Shown here one piece after another: positions 34,086 through 46,334 of a DNA stretch of 64,000 nucleotides; within the stretch, counting starts at the first letter, position 1; each line of letters begins with the position of its first letter. The stretch is from contig CM059586.1 in assembly GCA_030407085.1 (NCBI GenBank), positions 99,027,501-99,091,500 of the forward strand, written 5' to 3'. The notes beneath the pieces are model-generated. The model was not told the origin of the DNA. It saw only the letters and a list, made by a program, of their open reading frames with translations, and did no database searches. The stretch comes from Trichopria drosophilae (taxonomy: Eukaryota; Arthropoda; Insecta; Hymenoptera; Diapriidae). Made by a program: the position numbers and the translations under genes.

Positions 34086-36140
34086 ATGTCGACCAACATC
34101 AAATTTTATATGATTTTGATGTCCATAGTACTCGTTGCTAGTGCTCGAGTAAACTGGATTCAACATCTCTGTGGCGAAATTCAAAATGATGTAATGTCTT
34201 ATCAAGCATTACTTACTATCGATGAACGGCATTCTCCTAATCCATCAGAGTTCAAAGATATTGTGAAAACAATTGTCCATGAAATTCCCACAGTGGTAGT
34301 AAGGTTGGAAGAAACATCACATCATTTATACGAAATATTTCGACAAGATTTCAATTATTTTCAAAATTCAAAAATCCTCATAATTTTAACGTCGATGAGT
34401 GGCGTTTACGGACAACAAGCGGAATCTAACTATTTTGAGTTATTAGAAAAACTCATCCTGAACATTTTTCATAACATGCGCATGTTATTGGAATTAGGTT
34501 CAACCGTAAAAGTAATCATCGTTATATGGAATAAAAACAAGTACTTCTCGTTTGAAGGATTTTTAAAGGAACTTTGGGTGAGTCCATTATACATTTTAGA
34601 TGTCTCGATTTTAGTAACGTCTACTGATCCTACTTTGATGACTTTTGAAATTGTTAATAATGCCCATCCACTGCTGCATTATTATAATCCATACTTTAAT
34701 CAATATCGTGTGCAGAAATTTACTCCGGAAGTCAACTTGTTTCCAAATAAAGTAGATACTTTGAATGGATATACACTGAATGTGGCTTCATTTAGAACGA
34801 CTAAGGATTTAGTAATTGTACACGATCGTGATGGAAATGTAGATATGAATTCTTGCACTGGGTTTTCTGCAGATATATGCCGATATTTATCTTCAGCTAT
34901 GAACTTTTCGATAAACGTATTAGTTTACGAACATATAAGATCGGGATTATACAATAGTAAACATACAAGACTTATGTCCGAATTTGAAAACGACTCTTCA
35001 ACCTTGATCGATTTTTTTGGAACAACTGTACTTAATGTGGAGAGCTTTCACTGTATTGGGCAGGGAAACTGTGCGCAGCAAGCAACTCATTCATTATTTT
35101 GTGTGGAAATTGTATTAGTTGCACCAATAAATAATGAATACGATATCCATGTTGCAACCGATGGTATCGTTATAATCATTTCGTGTAACTGTTTAATAAC
35201 AATAGTTGGGTTATCGGCACGATTAATGAAGTTTGATGATCGTTGTTGGCGACGTTTTGATATATTTTACTCAATTTTGGGTATTCCGTTAGAGCGTTTT
35301 CCTAGAAAGCACGTAGAAAGACTGTTATCCGTGTTTCTATTTATTTCTTCTATTATATTAACTACCGAATTACTTGAAAATATTGTGAGAATTGACGTTA
35401 AATTAGTCACTACTGAAATGAAAACTCTAGAAGACGTTGACAATAGTGAATGCATTCCAATTGGATATAAACGCATTTTATACCCCCTTTACCAGGGATC
35501 ACATGACAGGCCTGCATTCAAGAATATATTAAAGAAATCTCAAGGATACGTGGATACCATTGCCGAAACGGTTCGCGATTTAGTTCTTCATAAAAACATA
35601 ACGTTTTTATCAGAAAAATCTGGATATCATATGTTAACGAAAATAGTGCATAGTCGACTTGGAGAACAGGTTATAAATTATGTAGACGATGGCATCCAAC
35701 CAACATTGATACACATGTTGGTACAAAAATTGTCCCCATACTTCGTATCATTCAATAAATTAATTCTGCATACATTAGAAAGTGGGTTGATGAAAAAGTG
35801 GACCGGTTATCTCAATGAAAACTTAAGCCACGAATTACGGAATGAACTGGAAAATATATTAGATGAAGCTGAAGAATTAACGAAACTGAACACGAACAGA
35901 CTTAATATGGACCTTGCGGCTCTTGTTTTCATTAGTTTTTGTGGAATATGCGTATTAACGTTTTTATGCGAATTGTACATCAGTCATTATGGTACTGTAC
36001 ACGGATTGAAATTATTCAACATATTTAAACGAATAAAATTCGATTTAAGCGAAGCAAGTTACAATATTAATCACACGCACAGATCGTTTTGGAAAAGTTT
36101 GTACTTTGCACTTAGTAGAAAGAGAGAATTGCAAATATAA
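34086..36140 (+). CDS. Divergent insect ionotropic receptor (IR), single exon, 684 aa
   Basis: Ionotropic receptors are chemosensory ligand-gated ion channels related to glutamate receptors and act in dendrites of sensory neurons. The protein has a likely signal peptide (residues 1-20), a long N-terminal region, and a ligand-binding S1 half from about residue 228 (GYTLNVASFRTT) with CTGFSADICRYLSSAMNFSI. It then has TM1 at about 357-378 (DGIVIIISCNCLITIVGL), TM2 at about 411-432 (VERLLSVFLFISSIILTTEL), an S2 half from about 445, the IR-like segment YFVSFNKLILHTLESGLMKK at 552-571, and TM3 at about 609-633 (DLAALVFISFCGICVLTFLC). The start is set by the in-frame TAA at 34080-34082. Canonical glutamate-binding residues are not evident, and the lack of introns is common in divergent IRs. 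No subfamily is assigned. Codon use and AT content match the surroundings. It would lie inside PSMD1 intron 10 if that gene continues. Confidence 0.88.
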   Translation: MSTNIKFYMILMSIVLVASARVNWIQHLCGEIQNDVMSYQALLTIDERHSPNPSEFKDIVKTIVHEIPTVVVRLEETSHHLYEIFRQDFNYFQNSKILIILTSMSGVYGQQAESNYFELLEKLILNIFHNMRMLLELGSTVKVIIVIWNKNKYFSFEGFLKELWVSPLYILDVSILVTSTDPTLMTFEIVNNAHPLLHYYNPYFNQYRVQKFTPEVNLFPNKVDTLNGYTLNVASFRTTKDLVIVHDRDGNVDMNSCTGFSADICRYLSSAMNFSINVLVYEHIRSGLYNSKHTRLMSEFENDSSTLIDFFGTTVLNVESFHCIGQGNCAQQATHSLFCVEIVLVAPINNEYDIHVATDGIVIIISCNCLITIVGLSARLMKFDDRCWRRFDIFYSILGIPLERFPRKHVERLLSVFLFISSIILTTELLENIVRIDVKLVTTEMKTLEDVDNSECIPIGYKRILYPLYQGSHDRPAFKNILKKSQGYVDTIAETVRDLVLHKNITFLSEKSGYHMLTKIVHSRLGEQVINYVDDGIQPTLIHMLVQKLSPYFVSFNKLILHTLESGLMKKWTGYLNENLSHELRNELENILDEAEELTKLNTNRLNMDLAALVFISFCGICVLTFLCELYISHYGTVHGLKLFNIFKRIKFDLSEASYNINHTHRSFWKSLYFALSRKRELQI

Positions 36141-36480
36141 ATGGTTCTGGATGAATTGGAATGTTCTTGTTATTGACCATCTTTTTATATTTTAATTTAT
36201 TAACAATATGATTCTTCTTATGAATTTAATACTTTTTAGCTTATTTAACCTATTAAATTACGTCAAAGAAACAAGTCGTATGACAAGAAGTGACGTGTTG
36301 GATCAAACTGAAAAATTTGGGGAAATGTTACGACCAAATTTTGAATTTCGAGTGCACACAAGAGCAAACACTCATTTACCTTGGGGTCGTACATTTTCAT
36401 ATAATCCCGAATGTTTATTTTACTTGGTCGCAAGAGTCGGTGGTAGCGGGCATGGTAAAGAATTATTAATCTAACTTTGT
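36141..36480 (+). other. Receptor 3' flank, short unrecognised frame
   Basis: AT-rich 3' flank without a canonical AATAAA near the stop. An 88-codon + strand frame at 36208-36474 begins MILLMNLILFSLFNLLNYVK; it has no recognised homolog and an opposing frame, so it is not called as a gene. Confidence 0.3.
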
Positions 36481-37080
36481 CACGGTGGAAATTAGTCATC
36501 CACCCGCAGGCAGTTTAACCGCGTTATTAAAAGCTTTTAATGCGACTCGCCCCGAAGGACGCGGTTCTAGCCCAGTGAGATTCGAAGCGAGCTTTCGAAG
36601 CTTTCATATATGGCAGGGATATTCGTTACAAATTCGATAGGAAATAATAAAATATATACTAGACTTTTACACCAATGATGCCAGTAATATTTCAACTTTA
36701 TTCAAAATAAACTTCAACCGTTGTAGATGTATTTTTTTGAGCAATTGATTGTAAACATTTGGAGTTCAAACATTGAAGAAATAACATTTTTAAACGATAA
36801 GGTTTTTTTCTGTTGCTTTTTGAAGTGTTACTGGTGTTTCTTTGGGATGTAGCGGTTAACGCGATGTTTGCAAATCTTCTGAGATTGCTTGAGCTTTCGG
36901 GGGGGCTTGGGGGTAGGGGGTGTTAGGACTGGGCCGAAATTACGTTGCGTAAGATCCGCCCGGCTCGGTTTTAATCAGCGCTTTAATTAAAGGATAAATG
37001 CAAATTAATTTCGCCGACGTCAAGTACTTGCTTTTGCGCGCCGCTCGAACGAATACCGATTCGTGACCGGATTGCCGAAT
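36480..37080. other. CpG-rich unique island with G-quadruplex motif and octamer
   Basis: GC-rich sequence with GACTCGCCCCGAAGGACGCG (36545) and a G-rich tract 36899-36933 (G7, G5, G5, G3). An AT-rich homeodomain-like cluster at 36982-37010 contains ATGCAAAT (36998-37005) flanked by TTTAATTAAA and TTAATT. Resembles conserved noncoding regulatory DNA. Evidence is compositional only. Confidence 0.35.
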
Positions 37081-37764
37081 CCCACCAGGACAGTTTTGTC
37101 CACTCGTATAAATTCTACATTTTCGAAATCCAATGCAGATCCGATGTACTTAAGTTTACTGATTCCAAGGGTCTCGTTTCTAATGTCCCAAGGGATTATT
37201 CAATTGCGGAAGGTTTATTGGATGTTACTGAGACTTTTGGGAGATGTTCATTCTGTATGAAGTTTTTAGTTGTATATTTTTGATTAGTTATGTCGTTGGC
37301 GAATATGCATTCGATCAGTTCTGTTGAGCGACCAGTCGGTTTGATGAATAATTACTGCTCGTTAAAGTATTCTTTTGATGTTTGATGATGTTCGAAGATG
37401 TTTTGTAACGCATTTAAAATATCTTTGCAGCAATGATTGCTGAGGCGAAACAGTAAAGTTAATCCAAAATGTATTACCATTCCTACCATAATTAGTTACT
37501 TTTTATTATGTGGGGTCTTACTTTTACGTTGATTTTTAAGTTTTTCTGTATATCCGAACATAAATTCTACACAGGAAATAGACTAGTATTATTATAACGT
37601 TTCTTGTTGTTAAAACGTACCAAGGCCGGAATGTGCGTTATTACTGGTAAACAAAATCGATATTGCACTCATATATTGCACATTTCATATATTACACTTT
37701 TGCTAATTAATAAAAGTAACTATTTTCATAATATAATGCAATTGCGAGAGTACTGTACTTCATG

Positions 37765-37815
37765 CGTCAGCATATAGTTAGTCAAGAGTATTGGTTCGAT
37801 TCCCCCAAGAGTTGA
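37765..37815 (+). repeat. tRNA-derived fragment (B box only)
   Basis: TTGGTTCGATTCCCCCAAGA is a good RNA polymerase III B box with T-stem complementarity, but there is no matching acceptor or D arm upstream. Best read as the end of a tRNA-derived SINE. Confidence 0.4.
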
Positions 37816-37837
37816 GTTTTTTTATTTATTTGGAAGC

Positions 37838-39129
37838 TTTAACCCGTTTAGTCCTGAATTGCCCTAAATTTTGACTTCATTTCATCAGGTGCTTTCTCAT
37901 GGAGAAAGACACTCAATCGTTTTGATATAATCACACCTATTGTATTTTTTCTCGAACTTTCTAAATCTGGTTTCAGATTGACCATATCTGCCACCATTTT
38001 TTTACTATGGCCGTTTAAACATAAAATAATCGTGAATTTTGAAAAAATTTGTTCAAATAATCGTATTTTTGAACAGGAAACCGTGTTCGAATCAAGCTGA
38101 ATCTCTGTATCTGGTGGAGTAAATAGTTATACTAAAAGATAGGATGGTTATTAATTCACCAATCAAAATGGCGGTTATCAGTGAACATTTTGTTGAAAAA
38201 TTTCTGGACGCTCTAACTGAACAATTAGGAGCTTGTTTTAAAAAATGCTAAGAATAACAACTTCTTAGAATTCGCCGAGAAATATAGTGGATTTTTGTCA
38301 GATTTTTTAAACGAATTTTTGAAAAATTTTTTTCAAAATTCTTTTCAAAATTGTAATTTTGTTTTCGAAAAATTCTGAACAAAATTTAGTGCATTCTCTG
38401 ATGAATTCTAAGAGTTTTTTATTCTATGCATTTTTTCCCAAAAGTTTATAGTTTTCGAGAAAGAAAAATCTTAAACTATAATATTTGAAATTCATTTCCT
38501 CGAAAACTATCAACTTTTGGAAAGAAATGCAAAGAACAAAAAACTCTTAGAATTTATCAGAGAATGCACTAAATTTTGTTCAGAATTTTTCGTAAATAAA
38601 TTACAATTTCGAAAAAAATGTTGAAAACAATTTCTCAAAACTTCATTTAAAAAATCTGAAAAAATTCCACTATATTTCTCAATGAATTCTAAGAACTTTT
38701 CATTCTCAACATTTTTTTTAAAAAGCTTTTGAGATAGATCGTCCAGAAATTTTTAAACAAAATTTTGACTGAGAACCGCCATTTTGAAGCCGCCATTTTG
38801 AATGGAGAATTAATAACCGTCCTATCTTTTAGTGTAACTAATTACTCCACCAGATACAGAGACTTAGCTTGTTCCGAACACGGTTTCCTGTTCAAAAATA
38901 CGATTATTTGAACAAATTTATTCAAAATTCACAATCTTTTTATGTTTAAACCGCCATAGTAAAAAAATGGCGGCAAATATGGTCTATCTGAAACCGGTCT
39001 ATCTAAAGTTCGAGAAAAAATACAATAGGTATGTTATATCAAAACGGTTGAGTGATTTTTTTTTCTCTAAGAAAGTACCTGATGATAAAAAGTCAAAATT
39101 TACGGCATTTCAGGACGAAACGGGTTAAA
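37838..39129. mobile_element. 1.29-kb near-complete palindromic (foldback) element
   Basis: Begins TTTAACCCGTTTAGTCCTGA and ends TTCAGGACGAAACGGGTTAAA in reverse. The two halves pair almost to the centre near 38484, with only a short loop. The arms include AAAATGGCGG/CCGCCATTTT. No coding sequence. Superfamily unknown. Confidence 0.88.
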
Positions 39130-41160
39130 CATAAAAACAGCTGCAAATATGCATTAATCATACAAATAAACTTAAATGATGTAAAACTTAACATTGGAAT
39201 TCGAATGAACGTCAATATACTCATTAGTAAACTTAATATACATGTATATTAATGGTAAAGTACACTTGTGCATTAAACACAATTTACGTGAAATGTTATA
39301 TCTTATGAATTCAATATAAAGCAATAAAATATTAGAGTTGCATAGATTAAACAAAAACAATAATTCTGCTGCAACCTTGCAACCTTCCGTAAAAAATGGA
39401 CGTTTCTAATTTACTTTTGTATACAGCCTTAAAAAAGTAAGTTTATTAAAATTGTCTAAGTGGATGAATTTAAAGAAAAATATTGAAGCAAACTGTTGAA
39501 ATCTTGCATAGTCTTAATGGAAAACAAGTAAAATAGGAGTATTCGTGTCTTTATTGTTTGTGATGTAGAGAATAAAAGACGCGACACAGTCCTTGCATTT
39601 TTACTACCTGACCCGTAAGAATAAGCATAAAACATAAAAGGAAAAAATATAAATTACATTCAACGCCAAGTTTAACAAAAAAAGACGTTTTGGAGAAGAC
39701 GAAACATAATTAAGGAAATGAGTTTAAGTACACCTATTGTACTTACTTTGTTGTACAATATTGGCGATTTTTCTTTTATTGTAAATATATCAAACATTGA
39801 TACTTTATAATGTAGCACATTATTAAAGTACACACAAATATCTTTAGTATGTTAAATCATATAGTTAGTAGACGTGTTTAACTGTAATAGAAAATCAAAA
39901 TGTGTTCTGCATTAAAATTCTTTACATCAATGGTCTCACTAATCAATAACTAAGGAGATCAAATGTTATATAAATGCAATGAATAAAAACAACTTAGTTT
40001 ATTGTATTAAATATAACGACAGTTTAAAACGAGTTAAAAAATAAAAGTCACGCTGAAAAAAAAAGTTGGTTTTACTATTTAAGTAGCCTTGACTATCTAA
40101 TTTGTCGAGGTCACCATTTAGATAGTACAATTAACTAAAAATGATGGATGTGTCTTATTTTACTATGCACTTAGTAGTTTCAATTATTTCATTTTTACGT
40201 GCAAGTGTTAATTACTATTAGCTAATCACTGCTATTAAAACGCACAATAAATTAAGACGATCATGATTTTAAATGAAATAATATTAATATTTGTGACGGT
40301 AAAACAGGCTTAAAAGATTATTAAATGTTTTCTATCAAGTTACGGCCTAATCTCTCTTATGATATTCCCACTTTATATTTATGAAAACATAATAACTTAC
40401 CGAATACAATCCAGGTCACTACATTTTTATTGTTAATCTCTTTTTGATGGGGGGCACTAGACATCTAAAGTTACCAGGATATTTTTTAAAAATTACCACC
40501 TGCTGCATGGATCTATTGTAGACTAAAAGACTTCCATTATTTATTTTAGAATATTATCAAAGCCAGCATATAAATATTATATCCGTTCATCACTTTTCTA
40601 GTCTACCTTTGTTTATAAAGTATGCTATTTTACACTTCGTACATTGTTGAAAATATTTTGAAAATTCCAACACTGTTAGGTTACCAATGTAGTTGGCAAA
40701 ACGAAGTTAGAGGTAAACGTCATAAAACTTTAATTTAAAATTCATTAAAATGGCTGAATTGTAATACCATATGGAACGAATATTGGATTACTAAGTATAC
40801 GCTAAAAAATAATCCAGTGAAAATCCCTGAACTCGTTCGGTTGATGAGGATTTGAGAAAATTTGGAGGAATATTACAATTCAATTAATAGTAAATGTCTG
40901 AGAACTTGTCAAGGATCATTATGGAACTCTACAAGAATATTAACTGAAAAGTTTTTAAAGATCTTCAAACTGTAGCATTTTAACATCTAATGCAATTTTT
41001 ATAAACATCGTGGTAGGTCATAAGCCCGGTTTAAAACCAATTTAATTTTGTTAATTTCCAAAAAAAAACCTATCGTAATAATTCAATTTTATTATTAACT
41101 GAGAAGTTTTTAAAAAAATAAAAAAAAGAAAGATGAAGGACAAATTCAATTTTTAATTCT
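39130..41160. other. AT-rich DNA with one diverged GAAAAAA-family MITE
   Basis: A stretch at about 40055-40215 (CGCTGAAAAAAAAAGTTGGT to CAATTATTTCATTTTTACGT) is related to 45620-45830; both contain TTTAGATAGTA and a TTAATT/AACTAAAAA phrase. Otherwise nothing recognised. Confidence 0.45.
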
Positions 41161-41183
41161 ACATTTACGCAAAAAAAAAATTC

Positions 41184-41262
41184 GTACTCCGACGGAGATT
41201 CGAACCCGGGTCCGCTGAACGGTAATCATACACTTTAACACGCTTCACCACTGTCGCGTTAT
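41184..41262 (-). repeat. tRNA-derived SINE head or tRNA pseudogene
   Basis: On the minus strand: GCGACAGTGGTGAAGCG (A-box-like) followed about 50 nt later by CCCGGGTTCGAATCTCC (B box), next to a poly-A-type tract. The acceptor arms do not pair and the T stem is imperfect, so it is not called as a functional tRNA. Confidence 0.5.
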
Positions 41263-41479
41263 TATTTTTAACATAAATAAGGCTGAGACTTTGCCGATAG
41301 AAAAATCGGTACTGCTCGCACACGAAATTAGATGAGGTAATTTGTTTTAAATTATTTATATTTTATATTTCATATAAAGATATTTCTGTGATTACGCACT
41401 TTGATGGCGTCATTCAATTTTATTATCAGGAATAAACTTGATTTAAAAAAAAATGAACAACGATCGTTAACAAGATTTT

Positions 41480-41830
41480 CTGACCTCGAAATTTTACCCA
41501 GTTCCAGAATTACCCCAGACACTTAATTTTCATCGCTCCGGCATTCGAGCGCGACGAACCGCAACAGCATTCGCGCCTCTTCACATTCCCGTCAGAGCCG
41601 TTTTACGTTAAGATGGCTGAACGTTTCGAATTCCTGGTGCACCCTCGACGGAGAAGTCGATCGATCTCTCGACAAATTGAACGCGTCGCAATTCGGGTTA
41701 TGGCTCGCTTTTTCGATCGACTCCCGATGTTATTGCCAATTCGATATTCGCGATGAGTCCACGATCGATACTCTTCAGGCTTGGAATTATAGCAGAATCT
41801 GTCATTCCGACGTTGCCAATCTTGAAATCT
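41480..41830. other. CpG-rich unique island
   Basis: CpG-dense sequence (for example TCGAGCGCGACGAACCGCAA). The opposing 113-codon minus frame has no recognisable domain. Candidate conserved noncoding DNA. Confidence 0.3.
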
Positions 41831-42050
41831 TGAAAAGGAAAACTTAAGTAAATTTACTTTCAAAATCGGAATTTTTACTGTTTCCATTAGTAGAACGAAT
41901 ATTTCACGAGTGATGATCTTGAATTTGATTACAGAATTATTCAATGATGTCCATTGATCCTAGTAATTGCAAATAGAAGAGTTATTTTACGTTTTTGTTA
42001 GAAATTTCGTAATTTGAAGTGACTAAAACTTCTGCAATTTGAATACATTA

Positions 42051-42806
42051 CACAGGCCGACAAATGTTGGAACCAAGAACCAGAACATACTTTTCCGAAG
42101 GTATTTGACGCGCTGAATTCGAATCCGACCTCAGAATAGCCCCTGTACATCAGGTTTTTGAGATATTTTAACCTAAAAGTGAGAAAAGTACGTTGTTTGG
42201 GTACATTTGAGTTGTTATAACTTCAAGACAGATTTTTTTCAAAGCGTTCGTTACGGTATCTCAAAGTATTGTTTTTGCCCTTCAAAATTCTTTATTAAAG
42301 AAAATCTTTATTGGTCACTGAGATATTGTCTGTTGAAGTTTCTGAGCTTCAAAAATAGAAAGAAATTAACCACAAAGACCTAAATTTCGAATAGCTCTTA
42401 AGATCTTCGGTGTTGCTGAGTAGGAATTTGAAGTCAGAATAACAAAATACAAAATGTCTTTTGAAGCTTCATCTGATTCTGCTCAATTTCTGAATATCGT
42501 CGAATTCAACAGACGATATCTCAGAAACCAATAACGATTTTTCTAAGTTTGAAAACGGATATTGAAGGGCAAAAAAAATACTTTGAGATACCGTGCCAAT
42601 CGTTTTGAAAAAAATCTGTCTTGAAGTTACAGCACCTCAAATGTACCCAAAAAACGTACTTTTTGCACTTTTATGATAAAATATCTCAAAAACCTGACGT
42701 ATAGGGGCTATTCTGAAGTCGGATTAGAATTCAGCGCATGAAATACCTTTAGAAAATATGTTCTGGTTCTTGATTCTGCAATTTTCTCAAATTTTGTCGG
42801 CCTGTG
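42051..42806. mobile_element. Foldback MITE with CACAGGCCGACAAA ends and TTA duplication
   Basis: Ends CACAGGCCGACAAA and TTTGTCGGCCTGTG; arms about 310 bp, roughly 85-90 percent alike by eye. TTA precedes and follows the element, a 3-bp duplication as made by PIF/Harbinger transposons. The ends themselves are not typical of that group, so the superfamily is tentative. Confidence 0.85.
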
Positions 42807-43239
42807 TTATAAATGCTACTTTATGCCGCAAAATGTAGTTTCATTTTCTACCGCTAGACGCGTGTGTGGGTGTTGCAGCCATACGTTCTCGCGAAAGTTA
42901 TAGAAATGAGCGCATCAAAAAGTTTTGTACCACCTTAGTATCATATACATTTATTTAAAAAATTAAATTTTGAAATACTTCGAAATAGTGATTGGCTTTT
43001 ACCTAGTGTAAATCTACTCTGTAACATTTTGGTCCCCTTCAGAAATTTAATATAACCAATTTCTTTCAAAATTAATATTTTAAAACAAAATCGATTTATA
43101 TCAATATAAATTTGTCCAGTAAAAAATATACTCTCCCAAGATTGTAATTACAGGGTAATGGAATGGAGAGTTTAATTGAAATAAAAAAGTCGTATCGAAA
43201 ACATTTATAAATGGAACGATATTCTCGTCACAGTAGAGA

Positions 43240-44300
43240 AATATTCGATCAGAGGAAAATTCTTTTGTCGATGTTCGCATTTCTCTCGGTATTCAACTTC
43301 TCGCGTCCCCCGCGGGAATTTCAGGATGGAAAGTTTTAAGAAGCGCGACATAAGCGCGACTCCTTCCGCCCATTAGGCAGATAAAATCCTTCGTTTTAAA
43401 CTGAAAAGTTTAGAGCTTTATGTAATTCAGCTTGGAAAATGCGAAGGATGTAATGAAAATGGTGGAAAACGGTCATAATTTAAGCGCCGACGCGAAGTGG
43501 GATATAAGTGGCGTTTTTATAAGGTTGGGGTTCACGGAAACATCGCGATGTCGCAGTAAAAATCTTTGCTTTGTTAATTTTCATATCTTTAGAGAATTCG
43601 CACAAATTTCTCAAATATTTAATTACTGATTTTTTAAAATCATTATCGTTAACCCACGTCATCATTCGGCAGAGTCTTTAGACTCTTTAGATGATATCGA
43701 AATAAGAATTCGACATGACGATTCAAAGTATAAAAAGTTTGTCATTTTATGAAATTATATGTTACATCGGAAGGACGTATTTTCTGGAACAGAATGTCTG
43801 TAATAAGAATCGTTTTTTCTTAATGGAATTTCAAACATTTGAAAATTCTCTACACCACGGCTAAGGAAATCTGAACTGATAAATTATTCATGTTCATGTG
43901 CTCAGGATTTTCTAAGAGAATAGTCTATCGATAATAGACTTATTTTCCTCGTTTTTTATTTTCGGTAAAAAGCGACCCTTTATCGTCCCATCGCTTTAGC
44001 ATATTCTACGTGGGAGGGCAAGCTGGATCATCCATATCCATTGCTTTTTTCCGTGTTGCATTTGACGCGCTGTAATCGAGACACTTCGTCGTATCACCAA
44101 ATTTTCCAAGTGGCTTTTTAGTTTACGAGTAGCTATAGCATTGTACGTTGGCCCTTTACCGAATTTCGCGTTTAGCACTGCGGAAACCGCGTTACCGCAT
44201 TCAAACAGTTACGGCGTTTCGAGCTGTTGGAGACTCATCCCCCATTAACACGCGCACCCATTAAAACTGCACATCCCTGATAGTCTTCCCAAACTGCGTT
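43240..44300. other. Mixed region with CpG-rich patches
   Basis: GC-richer patches at 43250-43530 and 43975-44250 separated by AT-rich DNA. Short overlapping frames on both strands lack motifs. No gene recognised. Confidence 0.3.
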
Positions 44301-44666
44301 TCTGTTATACTGATATTTACACTCAACAAACAAAAGTAGCTAAATTTTAGTAAATTTGTATTTCAACCAGTTTGATACAAGTTTGAAATACACAACTTTT
44401 ACACAAGAGGTGCTGTAATTTGAGCACAAATGAATTATTAATTTTCAGGTATTATCGACTAAGAAATGAAAATGAACAATCATTGTAAAGAAATATACTG
44501 AGAAACAAGTTTATTGACCAATTTAAAATGTTTGCCTGTCAACAGCCAAATATTGGGTGATTTGAATCACATTTGACTTGAATTAACTAAATGTAATCAG
44601 TATCACGATTCAGTTGGAAGAACTTATATACAATTAATTTGTCTAAATATTTATTCCCTAACCGGA

Positions 44667-45420
44667 CACTCTAAAATCCTGAAAGTGAAAACTCACTTCA
44701 AAACAGTGAAATCTCACTTTTAGATGTAGTGTCGAATGGAGCATTCTCCTAAAAGTGATAATTCATTTTGTTAACAAGTGGATTTTTTTACTGTATGTAA
44801 AAGTGAAAATGTCACTTTGTATAAAGTGAACTTTCACTGCAAGCACAAGCGTTACTTAATATATATTTAATATTATTTCCATATTTTTGGATTATATATT
44901 TACTCGGACCAACATTCATTGATTAATTTTAATAGATTATTAATTTTCTATCGATGTTTATTATTCCATTCGGATCCTAAACCACGAGTTATAACAATTA
45001 CGATCTATTCAGAACGCGAATTTCTTAAATACATTATTAATCGCATTTCACCGCTTGCGAGAATGATACGGCATAAGTTGGTTGTGTTGGATACGATACA
45101 TACGCGCCACCAGACGGCGAGTGTTCGATACATCACATTTTCTAGTCTTTCCGTCCTTCCATCAGATCATCTGGACAAAGTTCAGTTCAAAATGGCCGCA
45201 CTCACTGTGTCGTATAGTGAATTTCGAGATGGGTTCTAACCTCACTTTTTTGTTATCAGTGAACAATCTCGCTGCATTCAATACAGTGAAAATGTCACTT
45301 TTATAAAAGTGAAATTTTCACTTTAGTACAAGAGAAAGTCACTGTATGGCAGTGAAATCTCGAAAAACGGTATTTCGCTTTAAGTAAATTTGATATTTTC
45401 ACTTTTAGAATTTTAGAGTG
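44667..45420. mobile_element. AGTGAA-rich MITE with CACTCTAAAATYCT ends
   Basis: Starts CACTCTAAAATCCTGAAAGT and ends ACTTTTAGAATTTTAGAGTG. Many sub-terminal AGTGAAA/TTTCACT palindromes. Flanks AACCGGA and AACCGAA hint at a diverged target duplication. The centre carries GCGCCACCAGACGGCGAG at about 45106. No transposase. Confidence 0.82.
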
Positions 45421-45614
45421 CAACCGAATACTCGCAATTATTAAATAATAAATAAATACATGATTGACATCTCAATTTGATGGTTCTCAAGGTTTTCGAA
45501 AGTCTTAAAATACTCCAACCTTTTAACATCATACAAAAATTTGTGAAATTTTTATCAAAATTTGTATTATTTCTGATCGTGCAGACGACTTTCTGTTAAC
45601 ATAAAAACATTCAC

Positions 45615-45832
45615 CACACGAAAAAAGAAATAATCGATTTTACTACCTAAATAGTAGGGTCTGGCACAACCACCTTTTTTAGTAAGATTTACTATTTACA
45701 TCTTAGGATTGGCTACCAAATTTATGGAGGTTCTATTTAGATAGTAAAATTAATTAGAAACGGTGACTGGGTCTTCTTATTATACTCTGTAGTTAGTCGT
45801 TTCAACTATTTCTTTTTTCCCTGTAAAAAAAA
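45615..45832. mobile_element. GAAAAAAGAAATA-end MITE
   Basis: About 215 bp between CACGAAAAAAGAAATAATCG and ACTATTTCTTTTTTCCCTG, which are imperfect inverted ends. Shares TTTAGATAGTAAAATTAA with the diverged copy at 40055-40215. Confidence 0.65.
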
Positions 45833-46334
45833 GTATGCATCAAAAACATCATGATTTGCTGTTTTAACGGGTCCGTCACATATTTCTTTACTAATAAATA
45901 CTAATATATCGTGCTAAAAGCATAACTGATAGCATGAAAAGTAAATGAGCCTACAAAAATAAAAAATGTTCTACTTTTCGTTGGACTCTAACGAACTTCA
46001 AGTATATATTAACATGCGTAATACTTGCGAATGCATTTTTTGTATCAATTTTTAGTTGTAGCACCTCAATTATTGTAAAATCTACAACGATATTAGATAT
46101 TAACCCCTTAACGTCCGAAACTTGTAAAATTTTAGTCTAACTTTGATATAGCATCAAACGTAGAAAAAAATTTTTCATAAACGACAGCAAGTGTTATTTT
46201 ATGTTTTTCGGGTCATTCGAAAAATCAGTTTTGTTTTTTAAAATCAATATTTCACACCGAAAACGTTATTTAGATGTAACAAAAAGCAGCATAAAATGGC
46301 ACAAACTATTTGAACTTTCAAAATGTGCATTAGT

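Noticed and set aside
35267..35476. 69-codon minus frame inside the ionotropic receptor
   Set aside because: Antisense shadow of a complete conserved receptor.
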